Shown one piece after another: positions 18,360 through 26,512 of a DNA stretch of 64,000 nt. Every line of letters starts with the position of its first letter. Within the stretch, counting starts at the first letter, position 1. The notes below the pieces were generated by a model. That model saw nothing but the letters and a program-made list of their open reading frames with translations. It searched no databases and was not told where the DNA came from. The stretch is from positions 124,001 through 188,000 of the forward strand of contig NZ_WACP01000002.1 in NCBI RefSeq assembly GCF_008973665.1. Direction: 5' to 3'. The translations under genes were made by a program, and so were the position numbers. The DNA is from Paenibacillus tengchongensis (GTDB lineage Bacteria; Bacillota; Bacilli; Paenibacillales; Paenibacillaceae).

Positions 18360-18891
18360 CCGAGTCCTCCTCTCGCATTCTCTTCTTCATTGCGGTAAGT
18401 GCCCGCTCCACCCTTATCCGGGCCATATAGAGGGGGACGCCGGTTACTGCGGCGATCTCCCGGTAGCGGAGCCCGTAGCTGTAGCGGAGGATGACGGCCT
18501 CCTGCAGCTCCGGCGGCAGTTCACGCAGCACCCGCTGCAGCTCCTTCGACTGAAAATGCGCCCCGGCCTCATCCTCGGCGGAGAGCGATGAGCCGAGCTT
18601 CGCCTCAGGCACCTGCTCCATGGGCTCGGGCGGCTGCTCCCGCAGCGCGTCGCCGCACAGCCTGCGGGCGACGGTATACAGGTAAGCCCGGCATTTGCCC
18701 TTATGGGTGTAGCCGGGAAGCGACCGGCAGAAGCGGTAGAACGTTTCCTGCGTCAGGTCCTCCGCCAGGTCCGCCCGCCGGGTCTTCCAGTAGCAATAGC
18801 GCCGGATGCTGTCGTAGTGGCGTTCGATCAGGCGGTTCAGCGCATCCGTATCCCCGCTGCGTATGCGTTCAAACAGTTCGGCGTCGTCCAC
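18298..18891 (-). CDS. ECF-type RNA polymerase sigma factor
   Basis: Sigma-70 family protein of about 197 residues. Region 2 reads LIERHYDSIRRYCYWKTRRADLAEDLTQETFYRF; region 4 reads LPPELQEAVILRYSYGLRYREIAAVTGVPLYMARIRVERAL. A Glu/Arg-rich tail follows. The GTG start at 18891 has AAAGGAG about 8 bases upstream; an ATG at 18909 lies inside that site and is less likely. It heads an apparent operon with the membrane protein and, beyond a repeat-filled gap, an ABC exporter. Confidence 0.88.
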   Translation of the reverse strand: MDDAELFERIRSGDTDALNRLIERHYDSIRRYCYWKTRRADLAEDLTQETFYRFCRSLPGYTHKGKCRAYLYTVARRLCGDALREQPPEPMEQVPEAKLGSSLSAEDEAGAHFQSKELQRVLRELPPELQEAVILRYSYGLRYREIAAVTGVPLYMARIRVERALTAMKKRMREEDSDEHEPERARQAAAGSPCSEA

Positions 18892-19074
18892 GGCTCCCTC
18901 TCCTTTCATATGGATTAACAGGCCGGGGGCCGGTTTTTTAAACCATCTTTATGGCGAAATTGTGAATAAAATGCAGGGTATGTAACTCCTCCTGCTTATT
19001 GTACTAAGAGCGGCTGTTTTTTACGGCGAGAAATGAGACAGGGAGGACGGCAGTTTATGCCCTCGCATAACGAA

Positions 19075-19104
19075 ACAGCCCCTTCCCGCCAGGGAAAGGG
19101 CTGT
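19075..19104 (-). terminator. terminator downstream of MscS gene
   Basis: Stem ACAGCCCCTTCCC against GGGAAAGGGCTGT with one mismatch and a short loop. On the minus strand it is followed by TTTCGTTAT. It lies 24 bases after the mscS-like stop codon. Confidence 0.7.
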
Positions 19105-19127
19105 CCTCATCACTTGTACACTAAATG

Positions 19128-20381
19128 TTATAACGCTGCCTGGGCAGGCGTCTTCAGGAGGCTCTGCATATCGCTGCCGCTAGGCTTCTGGAATACCCGC
19201 AGGCCAAATTCGGGCGCGACCGAGAGAATATGATCGAAGATATCGGCTTGAACCCTCTCGTATTCCGACCACCGTATATCGCTCGTAAAGGCATAAATCT
19301 CCAGGGGCAGCCCGGTTTCTCCGGGAGCCAGCTGTCTGACCATGATGCTCATGTCCCGGTGGATCTGCGGATGATGGCAGAGATACTGCTGAATATAGAT
19401 GCGGAAGACGCCGATATTCGTCAGCGCTCTGCCGTTGATTTTGTCCGAGCTGCTGATTTGTTTAGCTCTGTTGAAGTGTTCAATTTCAGTTCGCTTGCTC
19501 TGAATATACTCCGACAAATAGTGGATGCTGCTGAACTTACGGATCATTTCCTCCGTACAGAAGCCGATGCTGCCGGTATCGATACAGATCGAGCGTTTAA
19601 TCCGCCGGCCGCCGGAATTTTGCATCCCCCGCCAATTTTTGAAGGAGTCGGAGATCAGGGCATAGCTGGGAATGGTGGTGATGGTCTTATCCCAGTTCTG
19701 CACCTTTACGGTATTCAGCGAGATATCGATAATATCCCCGTCCGCCCCGTATTTGGGCATCTCAATCCAGTCGCCGACCCGCACCATATCGTTGGATGCC
19801 AGCTGAACGCCTGCTACAAGCCCCAGCAGGGAGTCCCTGAAGACAAGCATAATGACTGCCGACAGCGCACCGATCCCGCTCAGCAGCAGCAGCGGACTCT
19901 TCTCGATCAGATTGGCAATGACCAAGATGGCACCGACGGCAAAAGCGAAGATTTTGATAACCTGGATATATCCCCTGATCGGTTTGGATTTGGAAACCTC
20001 GAAGGTCCGGTAAATGTCATTCACTGCACTTAAGAGGGCATCCACCACCAGGAGCACTACGATAATGATATAGGTAATGACCGCCTTGATAATGAGCTCC
20101 TGATAGTCGGGAAAGGCCGGCGCAGAGTAATAGATGATAATGGCGGGAACGAGGTGGGACAGCTTATGAAAGACCTTACGCTCCAGCATAATATTATCCC
20201 ACTGGTATTTGTTGTTGCTGTAGATGGATTTGGCGATAAGCTTCAGGACTACTCTCCGGGTGATGTAATGAGCCAGAATGCAGATAGCTGCAATGCCTAG
20301 AAGCATAATCATACGGGCGAGAAACGACGCTGCTGTCTGACCGGCTCCCAAACTTAGAAGCTGCTGCTGAATAAATTCCAT
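19128..20381 (-). CDS. MscS-family mechanosensitive ion channel (YbdG-like)
   Basis: Membrane channel of 417 residues. Several N-terminal hydrophobic segments are followed by the MscS core: a TM3-like helix (LLLLSGIGALSAVIMLVFRDSLLGLVAG in part) and the beta domain GDWIEMPKYGADGDIIDISLNTVKVQNWDKTITTIP, whose long form resembles YbdG. A soluble C-terminal domain follows. The start at MEFIQQQLL has ACGGAGGAGATT in front, so the in-frame residues upstream are not translated. It would protect against hypo-osmotic shock. Monocistronic. Confidence 0.9.
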   Translation of the reverse strand: MEFIQQQLLSLGAGQTAASFLARMIMLLGIAAICILAHYITRRVVLKLIAKSIYSNNKYQWDNIMLERKVFHKLSHLVPAIIIYYSAPAFPDYQELIIKAVITYIIIVVLLVVDALLSAVNDIYRTFEVSKSKPIRGYIQVIKIFAFAVGAILVIANLIEKSPLLLLSGIGALSAVIMLVFRDSLLGLVAGVQLASNDMVRVGDWIEMPKYGADGDIIDISLNTVKVQNWDKTITTIPSYALISDSFKNWRGMQNSGGRRIKRSICIDTGSIGFCTEEMIRKFSSIHYLSEYIQSKRTEIEHFNRAKQISSSDKINGRALTNIGVFRIYIQQYLCHHPQIHRDMSIMVRQLAPGETGLPLEIYAFTSDIRWSEYERVQADIFDHILSVAPEFGLRVFQKPSGSDMQSLLKTPAQAAL

Positions 20382-20535
20382 AATCTCCTCCGTTCTCTGA
20401 AAATCCAGATTGGCATTAGCCCTTATTCTACCCTCCTGGTGAGGCAGATGACAAATTCCTGCGTTAAGGGAATAACCGGTAAAAATCATTCCTGTGCAGT
20501 CCGTTCCCGACATCGTGCCGGCCAGTAACGCAAGA

Positions 20536-20557
20536 AAGGCACCCCGCCGGGTGCCTT
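20536..20557 (-). terminator. terminator downstream of araR
   Basis: Perfect 9-bp stem AAGGCACCC/GGGTGCCTT with a CGCC loop, followed on the minus strand by TTCTTGCG. It lies 25 bases after the araR stop codon. Confidence 0.75.
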
Positions 20558-20581
20558 GTGTACTATCTATTTATTCAAACC

Positions 20582-21670
20582 CTATTCATTGCGCTCCTTC
20601 ACCGTCTCGCCCTCAACCAGCACCGGCTGATAGTACACGTTGTCCTTCAGATCCTTCTTCCCCTGCAGCTTTCGGATGACCCAGTCGGCGGCATCGCGGC
20701 CCATTTGCTCCTGCGGATGGGTCAGCGTCGTCAGCTTGATGCTGGCATTCTTGGCAATATAGGAATTGTCCTGGCCGATAATCGACAGATCCTCCGGAAC
20801 CGACAGCTCCAGTTGTCTGCACACATTGACGACCTCCAGGCCCACCTCATCGTTGTAGCAGACAATGGCCGTCAGGGTGTCTCTGTTGTCGGACAGATAC
20901 TGCTTGAGGTTAACGGACAAGTCCTGCTTCGTCTCCGTGTCGAAAGAGAGGACCTGCTCCGGGTGGAACCGCAGCTTGGCTTCGCCCAGCGCTTTGATGT
21001 AACCCTTCATGCGGTATTTGCCCTGCAGATCGTCCATCTTGGCGATAATGCCGATCTGGGTATGCCCTTTGGAGATCAGCTCGCGGGTCGCCAGATAGCT
21101 GGACTGCACGTCGTCGAGGCATAGATACGGCACCTCCAGCTCCTCATAATAGGCGTTGATCATAATAAAAGGCACATTCCGCTCTTTAAAAGACAAATAG
21201 TAGGCAATATTCGGGTTATACAGGTTACTCTTCGTCGGTTCGATAATCAGTCCGTCCACCCCGTAGGACAGCATCATCTCCAGCGCTTTCTTTTCCTGGG
21301 CGACATCATTATTGGTACTGGCAAGCAGCAGCGAATAATTGTCTTCATTCAGGCGGCCTTCGATTCCCCGGATAATGGAAGGAAAAATATAATCCGACAG
21401 GTATGTCGTAATCACGCCGATCGTCCGCCCCTTGGCATTGCCGCTGGCTTTGGCCCGGTATTGGTTGCTGACATAGGTCCCTGAGCCCTTCTCGCTGCGC
21501 AGAAAGCCGTCATTGGACAGCTCCAGAATCGCCTTGCGGACCGTCTGCCGGCTGACGTTATACCGCTCCTGAAGCGCCGATTCGGTGGGGATCTGCTCCC
21601 CGACACTGTAAGCCCCCGAGAGGATTTCGCTCTTTAGATCTTCAAGGATGACCTGATACTTTGGCTTCAT
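20582..21670 (-). CDS. araR: arabinose operon repressor AraR
   Basis: Chimeric repressor of 362 residues: an N-terminal GntR-type winged helix (YNVSRQTVRKAILELSNDGFLR and GSGTYVSN) fused to a LacI/GalR-like periplasmic-binding effector domain (IGVITTYLSDYIFPSIIRGIE, SIIGQDNSYIA). This fusion is the hallmark of AraR, which binds L-arabinose and leaves its operators on induction. It is divergent from the arabinose utilisation operon, with candidate AraR boxes between them. The start is ATG with a weak site (GAAGTGAATATAG). It is probably autoregulated, as its own promoter must overlap boxes near 21692-21736. Confidence 0.92.
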   Translation of the reverse strand: MKPKYQVILEDLKSEILSGAYSVGEQIPTESALQERYNVSRQTVRKAILELSNDGFLRSEKGSGTYVSNQYRAKASGNAKGRTIGVITTYLSDYIFPSIIRGIEGRLNEDNYSLLLASTNNDVAQEKKALEMMLSYGVDGLIIEPTKSNLYNPNIAYYLSFKERNVPFIMINAYYEELEVPYLCLDDVQSSYLATRELISKGHTQIGIIAKMDDLQGKYRMKGYIKALGEAKLRFHPEQVLSFDTETKQDLSVNLKQYLSDNRDTLTAIVCYNDEVGLEVVNVCRQLELSVPEDLSIIGQDNSYIAKNASIKLTTLTHPQEQMGRDAADWVIRKLQGKKDLKDNVYYQPVLVEGETVKERNE

Positions 21671-21691
21671 CTATATTCACTTCTTTCACTG

Positions 21692-21736
21692 TTGTTCGTA
21701 TGCAAATTTACATTATATTAAAAGTTGTATGTACAT
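21692..21736. promoter_or_regulatory. two candidate AraR operators near araR
   Basis: The B. subtilis AraR consensus, as I recall it, is ATTTGTACGTACAAAT. TTGTATGTACAT at 21725-21736 matches the core at 10 of 12 positions. TTGTTCGTATGCAAAT at 21692-21707 matches one half well. They sit 22-66 bases upstream of the araR start codon, fitting autorepression. Confidence 0.6.
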
Positions 21737-21833
21737 ATTTTAACACGGTCGCTTGCTTATTATAAGGTATTCCCTGCACCGGATAAACATAATCTTTGAA
21801 AAACATGTGGGAATCAGCCGAGTTCATGAATAT

Positions 21834-21887
21834 TTGTATGTATATCTTTAGTTATGTATTGACAAATGTACGAACAAAAAATATACT
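21834..21887 (+). promoter_or_regulatory. arabinose operon promoter with overlapping AraR operators
   Basis: A near-perfect sigma-A promoter: TTGACA at 21859-21864, 17-base spacer, TATACT at 21882-21887. The spacer contains ATGTACGAACAA (21866-21877), a 10 of 12 match to the AraR core; a second box, TTGTATGTATAT, is at 21834-21845. Repressor bound in the spacer would block RNA polymerase. The kinase gene begins about 75 bases further on. Confidence 0.8.
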
Positions 21888-21968
21888 AGGGCTGTTAATA
21901 AGGGAAAGCGCCTTCTTCATGCAATACTAATTGTAAATTCAGTTGTCACAGAGGGGAGTAACGTGGGC

Positions 21969-23582
21969 ATGGATCAGAACATTCAGCAAGCGATTGCCAA
22001 GGGGGAAACGGCACTTGGAATCGAATTTGGATCCACACGTATCAAGGCGGTGCTGATTGATTCTCGGTTTGAGACCATCGCATCGGGAAGCTATGAGTGG
22101 GAGAATCTGCTCATAGACGGTTATTGGACATACAACCTGGCGGATATTCACAAGGGTCTGCAAACCGCTTACCGTGAAATGAAGCAGGAGGTTGCAGACA
22201 AATATGGAGTCACTCTGAAGACGGTCGGTTCGATCGGCTTCTCGGCGATGATGCATGGATACATGGCCTTTGACAACAAGGGTGAGCTGCTGGTTCCGTT
22301 CCGCACCTGGCGTAACGCCACAACCGGCGCAGCAGCGAAGGCACTGACGGAGCTGTTCCAGTTCAACATTCCGGAGCGCTGGAGCATTGCCCATCTGTAC
22401 CAGGCCATTCTGAATGAAGAGCAGCATGTGCCGCAGCTTGAGTTCGTGACTACGCTCGCCGGATATATCCACTGGCTGCTGACCGGCAACAAGGCGCTGG
22501 GCATCGGCGATGCTTCCGGGATGTTCCCGATTGATGAGGCTGCGCAGGATTACAATCCGGCGATGGTGCAGCAGTTCGATGAGCTCGTTGCGGGCAAGGG
22601 CTACCCCTGGAAGCTGAAGGACCTTCTGCCGAAGGTCTATAGTGCAGGCGAGCAGGCCGGTGAATTGACGGAAGCCGGAGCGCAGCTGCTCGATCCTTCC
22701 GGGGACCTGCAGGCGGGTATTCCGCTGTGTCCTCCCGAAGGCGATGCCGGAACAGGCATGGTAGCTACCAACAGTGTGCGGAAACGGACCGGTAACATCT
22801 CTGTAGGCACTTCGGTGTTTGCCATGATCGTTCTGGAAAAAGATCTGTCTACCGTCTATCCGGAGATCGACATGGTTACGACCCCGGACGGCAGCCCGGT
22901 CGGCATGGTGCATGCCAACAACTGCTCCAGCGATATCAACGCCTGGATGGGCCTGTTCCGCGAGTTCTATGAAGCCATGGGGCAGAAGGCCGATTCGGCC
23001 GAGCTGTTCAGCGTGATGTTCAACAAGGCGCTGGAGGCGGACGCCGACGGCGGCGGTCTGCTCAGCTACGGCTACTTCTCGGGTGAGAACATCACCGGCA
23101 TCGAGAAGGGGCGTCCGCTCTTCGTCCGTTCGCCGGAAAGCCGGTTCAATCTGGCCAACTTTATGCGCACGCATCTGTTCTCCGCTTTCGGCGCACTCAA
23201 GGTAGGCATGGATATCCTGACCCAGAAGGAAAATGTGGCAATTGACAGCATTCTGGCGCATGGCGGGCTGTTCAAGACCCCTGTCGTCGGACAGAAGATG
23301 GTAGCTGCTGCACTGAGCGTGCCGATTTCCGTCATGTCGACGGCCGGTGAAGGCGGGGCATGGGGGATGGCGATTCTGGCTGCCTATATGAAAGACAAGG
23401 CCGCCCAGGAGCAATTGGACGATTACCTGGAGAACATGGTGTTCAAGGATACGGAAGGACAAGAAATTCGTCCGGATGCGGCTGATGTGGCCGGCTTTGA
23501 ACTCTTCATGGAACGCTATATCAAGGGCCTCGCCATTGAGCAGGCCGCTGTAGATCATCTGGCAGAGAACTGGAGGGAATAG
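21969..23582 (+). CDS. araB: FGGY-family sugar kinase, likely L-ribulokinase
   Basis: Carbohydrate kinase of about 537 residues with the FGGY fold. [17 protein letters not shown] is the phosphate-1 loop, [14 protein letters not shown] the phosphate-2 region, and [30 protein letters not shown] the adenosine site. From the operon context (AraR, AraD, AraA) it should phosphorylate L-ribulose to L-ribulose-5-phosphate. It does not look like a classical AraB (E. coli/B. subtilis) and more resembles xylulokinase-like FGGY proteins, so the role is inferred. The ATG at 21969 follows GAGGGGAG by 10 bases; a GTG at 21963 is the alternative. Confidence 0.82.
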   Translation: MDQNIQQAIAKGETALGIEFGSTRIKAVLIDSRFETIASGSYEWENLLIDGYWTYNLADIHKGLQTAYREMKQEVADKYGVTLKTVGSIGFSAMMHGYMAFDNKGELLVPFRTWRNATTGAAAKALTELFQFNIPERWSIAHLYQAILNEEQHVPQLEFVTTLAGYIHWLLTGNKALGIGDASGMFPIDEAAQDYNPAMVQQFDELVAGKGYPWKLKDLLPKVYSAGEQAGELTEAGAQLLDPSGDLQAGIPLCPPEGDAGTGMVATNSVRKRTGNISVGTSVFAMIVLEKDLSTVYPEIDMVTTPDGSPVGMVHANNCSSDINAWMGLFREFYEAMGQKADSAELFSVMFNKALEADADGGGLLSYGYFSGENITGIEKGRPLFVRSPESRFNLANFMRTHLFSAFGALKVGMDILTQKENVAIDSILAHGGLFKTPVVGQKMVAAALSVPISVMSTAGEGGAWGMAILAAYMKDKAAQEQLDDYLENMVFKDTEGQEIRPDAADVAGFELFMERYIKGLAIEQAAVDHLAENWRE

Positions 23583-23583
23583 C

Positions 23584-24279
23584 ATGTTAGAGAGACTGAA
23601 GGAAGAGGTCTATGAGGCCAATCTCGACCTGCCGAAGCACGGACTGGTGAAATATACGTGGGGCAATGTCAGTGCGGTGGACCGCGAGAGCGGACTGTTC
23701 GTGATCAAGCCGAGCGGCGTCAGCTATGACAAGATGAAGCCGAGCGACATGGTCGTTGTCGATTTCGACGGAAACGTGGTGGAAGGCGAAATGCGTCCTT
23801 CCTCCGATACGCCGACACACGCCGTGCTTTATAAGCACTATAAGGAAATCGGCGGTATCGTGCACACCCACTCCACCTGGGCGACCATCTGGGCGCAAGC
23901 CGGACTGGACGTGCCGGTGATGGGTACGACGCATGCCGACACCTTCTATGGCTCCGTACCATGCGCCCGCTTCCTGACCCAGGAAGAGATCGACCGCGGC
24001 TATGAACACGAAACCGGACGGGTTATCATTGAGACCTTCGAGCAGCGCGGTCTTGACGTCATGGCCGTTCCCGGTGTCCTGCTGAAAGGGCATGCGCCGT
24101 TCACCTGGGGCAAGGATGCCCATACCGCAGTCATGAACAGCGTCGTGCTGGAGGAAGTGTCCAAGATGAACCTGTTCGCCCGCGAGCTGAACCATTTCGC
24201 CGAGGAGCTCCCGCAGCGCATTCTGGATAAGCATTACCTGCGCAAGCACGGCAAGGATGCTTACTACGGACAGAAATAA
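23584..24279 (+). CDS. araD: L-ribulose-5-phosphate 4-epimerase
   Basis: Class II aldolase-fold epimerase of 231 residues, the normal length for AraD. It shows [21 protein letters not shown], the zinc-binding HTHSTWAT and HADTFYG motifs, and the C-terminal YYGQK end typical of AraD. It converts L-ribulose-5-phosphate to D-xylulose-5-phosphate, feeding the pentose phosphate pathway. The ATG begins 1 base after the kinase stop (TAGC ATG), so translation is probably coupled. Confidence 0.95.
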   Translation: MLERLKEEVYEANLDLPKHGLVKYTWGNVSAVDRESGLFVIKPSGVSYDKMKPSDMVVVDFDGNVVEGEMRPSSDTPTHAVLYKHYKEIGGIVHTHSTWATIWAQAGLDVPVMGTTHADTFYGSVPCARFLTQEEIDRGYEHETGRVIIETFEQRGLDVMAVPGVLLKGHAPFTWGKDAHTAVMNSVVLEEVSKMNLFARELNHFAEELPQRILDKHYLRKHGKDAYYGQK

Positions 24280-24311
24280 GTTATATAAGCTGATTTAAAG
24301 AAATACAAAGA

Positions 24312-24490
24312 GGCGGAAGCAACGGAGGGGAAGTTTGGAACTGGAGGAGCGGTAGCGCCCGCCTGAAAGCTTTCCGCAGGAAAGCTCGCTTCGGAAGCAT
24401 CGGCTGTCTGCAGATTTCCACCGTGAATAACGGTATGAATCAAAGAAATCTGCAGACAACAGCGGCCGGAAGTCCAAGCATTCACCGCAG
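24312..24490. repeat. structured intergenic element between araD and araA
   Basis: A 290-base araD-araA gap holds two hairpins: GCTTTCC/GGAAAGC (24369-24385) and a perfect 13-bp inverted repeat GTCTGCAGATTTC/GAAATCTGCAGAC (arms 24406-24418 and 24445-24457). The block starts near GGAAGCAACGGAGGGG. I recall similar blocks recurring in Paenibacillus genomes, but this cannot be checked here. It could attenuate or process the operon mRNA. Confidence 0.6.
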
Positions 24491-24569
24491 TTGCGTACTT
24501 CGCCGTGAAAGTGCATTTTAAGAACAGCCTATATAACCTATCAAAATAATGAAAAGAGGATGAACACCC

Positions 24570-25994
24570 ATGTCAACAGCAATCGCCAAAGAGTTCTGGT
24601 TCGTCGTAGGATCGCAGCATCTGTACGGGGAAGAAGCGCTCGCAGAAGTTAAAGCACACGCCCAGGAAATGACCGATGCCCTCAACAAGAGCGGCGTTCT
24701 GCCTTACCCGCTGGTCCTGCAGGATCTGGCCGTCAGCGCGGACAAAATCACTTCCATTATGAAGGAAGTCAACTACCGCGACGAGGTAGCCGGCGTTATT
24801 ACCTGGATGCATACTTTCTCCCCGGCCAAAATGTGGATCCGCGGCACGAAGCTGCTGCAGAAGCCGCTGCTTCATCTGGCTACGCAATACAATGAGAGCA
24901 TTCCATGGGCGACCATTGACATGGACTTTATGAACCTGAATCAGGCCGCCCACGGCGACCGTGAATATGGCTTCATCAACGCCCGTCTGCAGAAGCAGAA
25001 CAAAGTGGTTGTCGGCTACTGGGAACGCCCTGAAGTCCAGAAGCAAATTGCCGACTGGATGGACGTGGCCGTTGCCTTCAACGAAAGCTTCAACATCAAG
25101 GTAGCCCGCTTCGGCGACAACATGCGCAACGTTGGCGTTACCGAAGGCGATAAGGTCGAAGCCCAAATTCAATTCGGCTGGACTGTGGACTACTTTGGCA
25201 TCGGCGACCTGGTGGAAGTGGTGAACGCGGTAACCGCAGAAGAAATCGACGCACTGTTCGCGGAATACGCAGAGCTGTATGACTTCGACTACGGCGATTA
25301 CAGCAAGGAAGCATGGGAAGCCAGCGTTAAGGTGCAGGCCAGCTATGAAATCGCACTGAAACGCTTCCTCGACAAAGGCGGCTACAATGCCTTTACGTCG
25401 AACTTTGAAGACCTGCACGGCATGAAGCAGCTTCCGGGTCTGGCTGTACAGCGCCTGATGGCCCAGGGCTACGGCTTCGCCGGCGAAGGCGACTGGAAGA
25501 CCGCTGCCCTCGACCGTCTGCTGAAGGTCATGAGCCACAACCAGAACACCGGCTTTATGGAAGACTACACCTATGAAATGGCTGCCGGACAGGAAGCCAT
25601 TCTGCAATCGCATATGCTTGAGGTTGATCCAAGCCTGGCCAGCAACAAACCGAAGGTGCTTGTATCGCCGCTGGGCATTGGCGACCGCGAAGACCCGGCC
25701 CGCCTCGTATTCGACGGTAAAGCCGGCGAAGGCGTGGTAGTATCGATGGCCGACTTCGGCACGCACTACAAGCTGCTGATCAACGAAGTTGAAGCCTTCG
25801 AACCGACGGTTCCGGCGCCTAAGCTGCCGGTAGCCCGCGTGCTGTGGAAGGTGAAGCCGAACTTCCAGGACGGTGTAAAGGCCTGGATCGAGAACGGCGG
25901 CGGCCACCATACCGTGGTGTCCCTGAACCTCACAACAGACCAGATCGTGGCCTATGCCAAGCTGGTGAACCTGGAGTACGTTGTGATTAAGTAA
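24570..25994 (+). CDS. araA: L-arabinose isomerase
   Basis: Protein of 474 residues, close to the usual 470-500 for Ara[18 protein letters not shown] is the conserved N-terminus; [17 protein letters not shown], the [22 protein letters not shown] region and the [15 protein letters not shown] region carry the catalytic Glu and metal-binding Glu/His residues of the family. It converts L-arabinose to L-ribulose in the cytoplasm. GAAAAGAGGATG precedes the start. It is the last gene of the araR-controlled operon and is followed by a terminator. No arabinose transporter is encoded nearby. Confidence 0.96.
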   Translation: MSTAIAKEFWFVVGSQHLYGEEALAEVKAHAQEMTDALNKSGVLPYPLVLQDLAVSADKITSIMKEVNYRDEVAGVITWMHTFSPAKMWIRGTKLLQKPLLHLATQYNESIPWATIDMDFMNLNQAAHGDREYGFINARLQKQNKVVVGYWERPEVQKQIADWMDVAVAFNESFNIKVARFGDNMRNVGVTEGDKVEAQIQFGWTVDYFGIGDLVEVVNAVTAEEIDALFAEYAELYDFDYGDYSKEAWEASVKVQASYEIALKRFLDKGGYNAFTSNFEDLHGMKQLPGLAVQRLMAQGYGFAGEGDWKTAALDRLLKVMSHNQNTGFMEDYTYEMAAGQEAILQSHMLEVDPSLASNKPKVLVSPLGIGDREDPARLVFDGKAGEGVVVSMADFGTHYKLLINEVEAFEPTVPAPKLPVARVLWKVKPNFQDGVKAWIENGGGHHTVVSLNLTTDQIVAYAKLVNLEYVVIK

Positions 25995-26008
25995 TGTTAT
26001 TTCACGGA

Positions 26009-26036
26009 GCGGATAAGCTGTGCTTATTCGCTTTTT
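26009..26036 (+). terminator. terminator of arabinose operon
   Basis: Stem GCGGATAAGC/GCTTATTCGC with a TGT loop, followed by TTTTTC. It lies 15 bases after the araA stop. Confidence 0.85.
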
Positions 26037-26078
26037 CTTTTGCATAGAAGGCAAGTGGAAAACGGGAAGATCGGGGAA

Positions 26079-26107
26079 TTGACAGTTCCCGGATGCGATG
26101 GTAAGCT
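26079..26107 (+). promoter_or_regulatory. candidate promoter of msr-mef leader
   Basis: TTGACA at 26079-26084, a 17-base spacer and TAAGCT at 26102-26107. It would start transcription near 26114, ahead of the first leader peptide. The -35 is perfect and the -10 is weak. Confidence 0.6.
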
Positions 26108-26140
26108 ACGGCTATCTAATGAAAAGGAGGATGGCGGTCC

Positions 26141-26167
26141 ATGGTGTATTTCATGCGTTTACGCTAA
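26141..26167 (+). CDS. leader peptide MVYFMRLR (macrolide-sensing type)
   Basis: Eight-codon reading frame MVYFMRLR with AAAGGAGG (26123-26130) 10 bases upstream. The C-terminal MRLR is the arrest motif of the ErmD leader and of the mef/msr leader (MTASMRLR in streptococci), where erythromycin-bound ribosomes stall and shift the mRNA fold. Here it precedes a terminator hairpin and an Msr(D)-like gene. The sequence and its placement are direct observations; drug-dependent stalling is inferred from those leaders. Confidence 0.8.
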   Translation: MVYFMRLR

Positions 26168-26185
26168 GCAGTCAGAGAAGCGGAT

Positions 26186-26355
26186 GTAACCACTCGATTT
26201 TTCGATTATGGTGGGCTTTTTTGAGTTGCTTATGTTTACGTATGAGGACATGGACTGCGATCCGGACGGCTGATCTAGCTACGCCCTGTTTCGCTGTGTT
26301 CGAGCACGTCAATATAAGCAGACCTTGGCCCCCTGTGGACGCGGTCTGCTTTTTT
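26186..26355 (+). terminator. leader attenuator: terminator hairpins between leader peptide and ABC-F gene
   Basis: The strong hairpin is AGCAGACC (26317-26324) against GGTCTGCT (26343-26350) followed by TTTTT, a textbook rho-independent terminator 150 bases before the resistance gene. A weaker stem (CCAC...GTGG with inner TCGA/TCGA, about 26192-26213) also ends in a T-run near 26215. Either could stop transcription unless a stalled ribosome on MVYFMRLR changes the fold. Confidence 0.75.
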
Positions 26356-26400
26356 GTTGCTGCTGCAAATGTGCAAATGAACAGGAAAGGAGCCACCAAG

Positions 26401-26439
26401 ATGACGATGCGAGGTATGCACTGGTACTTCTTCATATAA
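26401..26439 (+). CDS. second leader peptide [12 protein letters not shown]
   Basis: Twelve-codon frame ending in TAA, with AAAGGAG (26386-26392) 8 bases upstream. It lies after the terminator and just before an RBS-masking structure, the classical place for a translational-attenuation leader. The aromatic HWYFF end has no arrest motif that I recognise. Being translated is supported only by its ribosome site and position. Confidence 0.6.
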   Translation: MTMRGMHWYFFI

Positions 26440-26450
26440 TCCCCCTTCGC

Positions 26451-26505
26451 AAATCGCAGGTCAGCCTGCGATTCCCCAAGACGGAAACTGCGATTTCGGA
26501 GGAGG
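26451..26505 (+). promoter_or_regulatory. alternative RNA pairing next to the ABC-F ribosome site
   Basis: AATCGCAGG (26452-26460) pairs with CCTGCGATT (26465-26473). The same strand AAATCGCAG can instead pair with CTGCGATTT (26488-26496), ending right at the GGAGGAGG ribosome site (26498-26505). The two folds are mutually exclusive, so ribosome movement on the second leader could expose or mask translation of the ABC-F gene. Confidence 0.6.
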
Positions 26506-26512
26506 AGTATAT

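Noticed and set aside
21939..23585. Long minus-strand open frame of 548 codons opposite the FGGY kinase gene
   Set aside because: It mirrors the kinase gene in a high-GC codon pattern, has no recognisable domain or ribosome site, and the plus-strand product is a clear kinase.
24573..26054. Long minus-strand open frame of 493 codons opposite araA
   Set aside because: It is an antisense shadow of L-arabinose isomerase with low-complexity His/Val-rich sequence.
26044..26439. A 113-codon frame from 26098 covering both leader peptides
   Set aside because: It has no ribosome site at its start, reads through terminator hairpins, and its composition is not protein-like; the two short leaders explain the region better.
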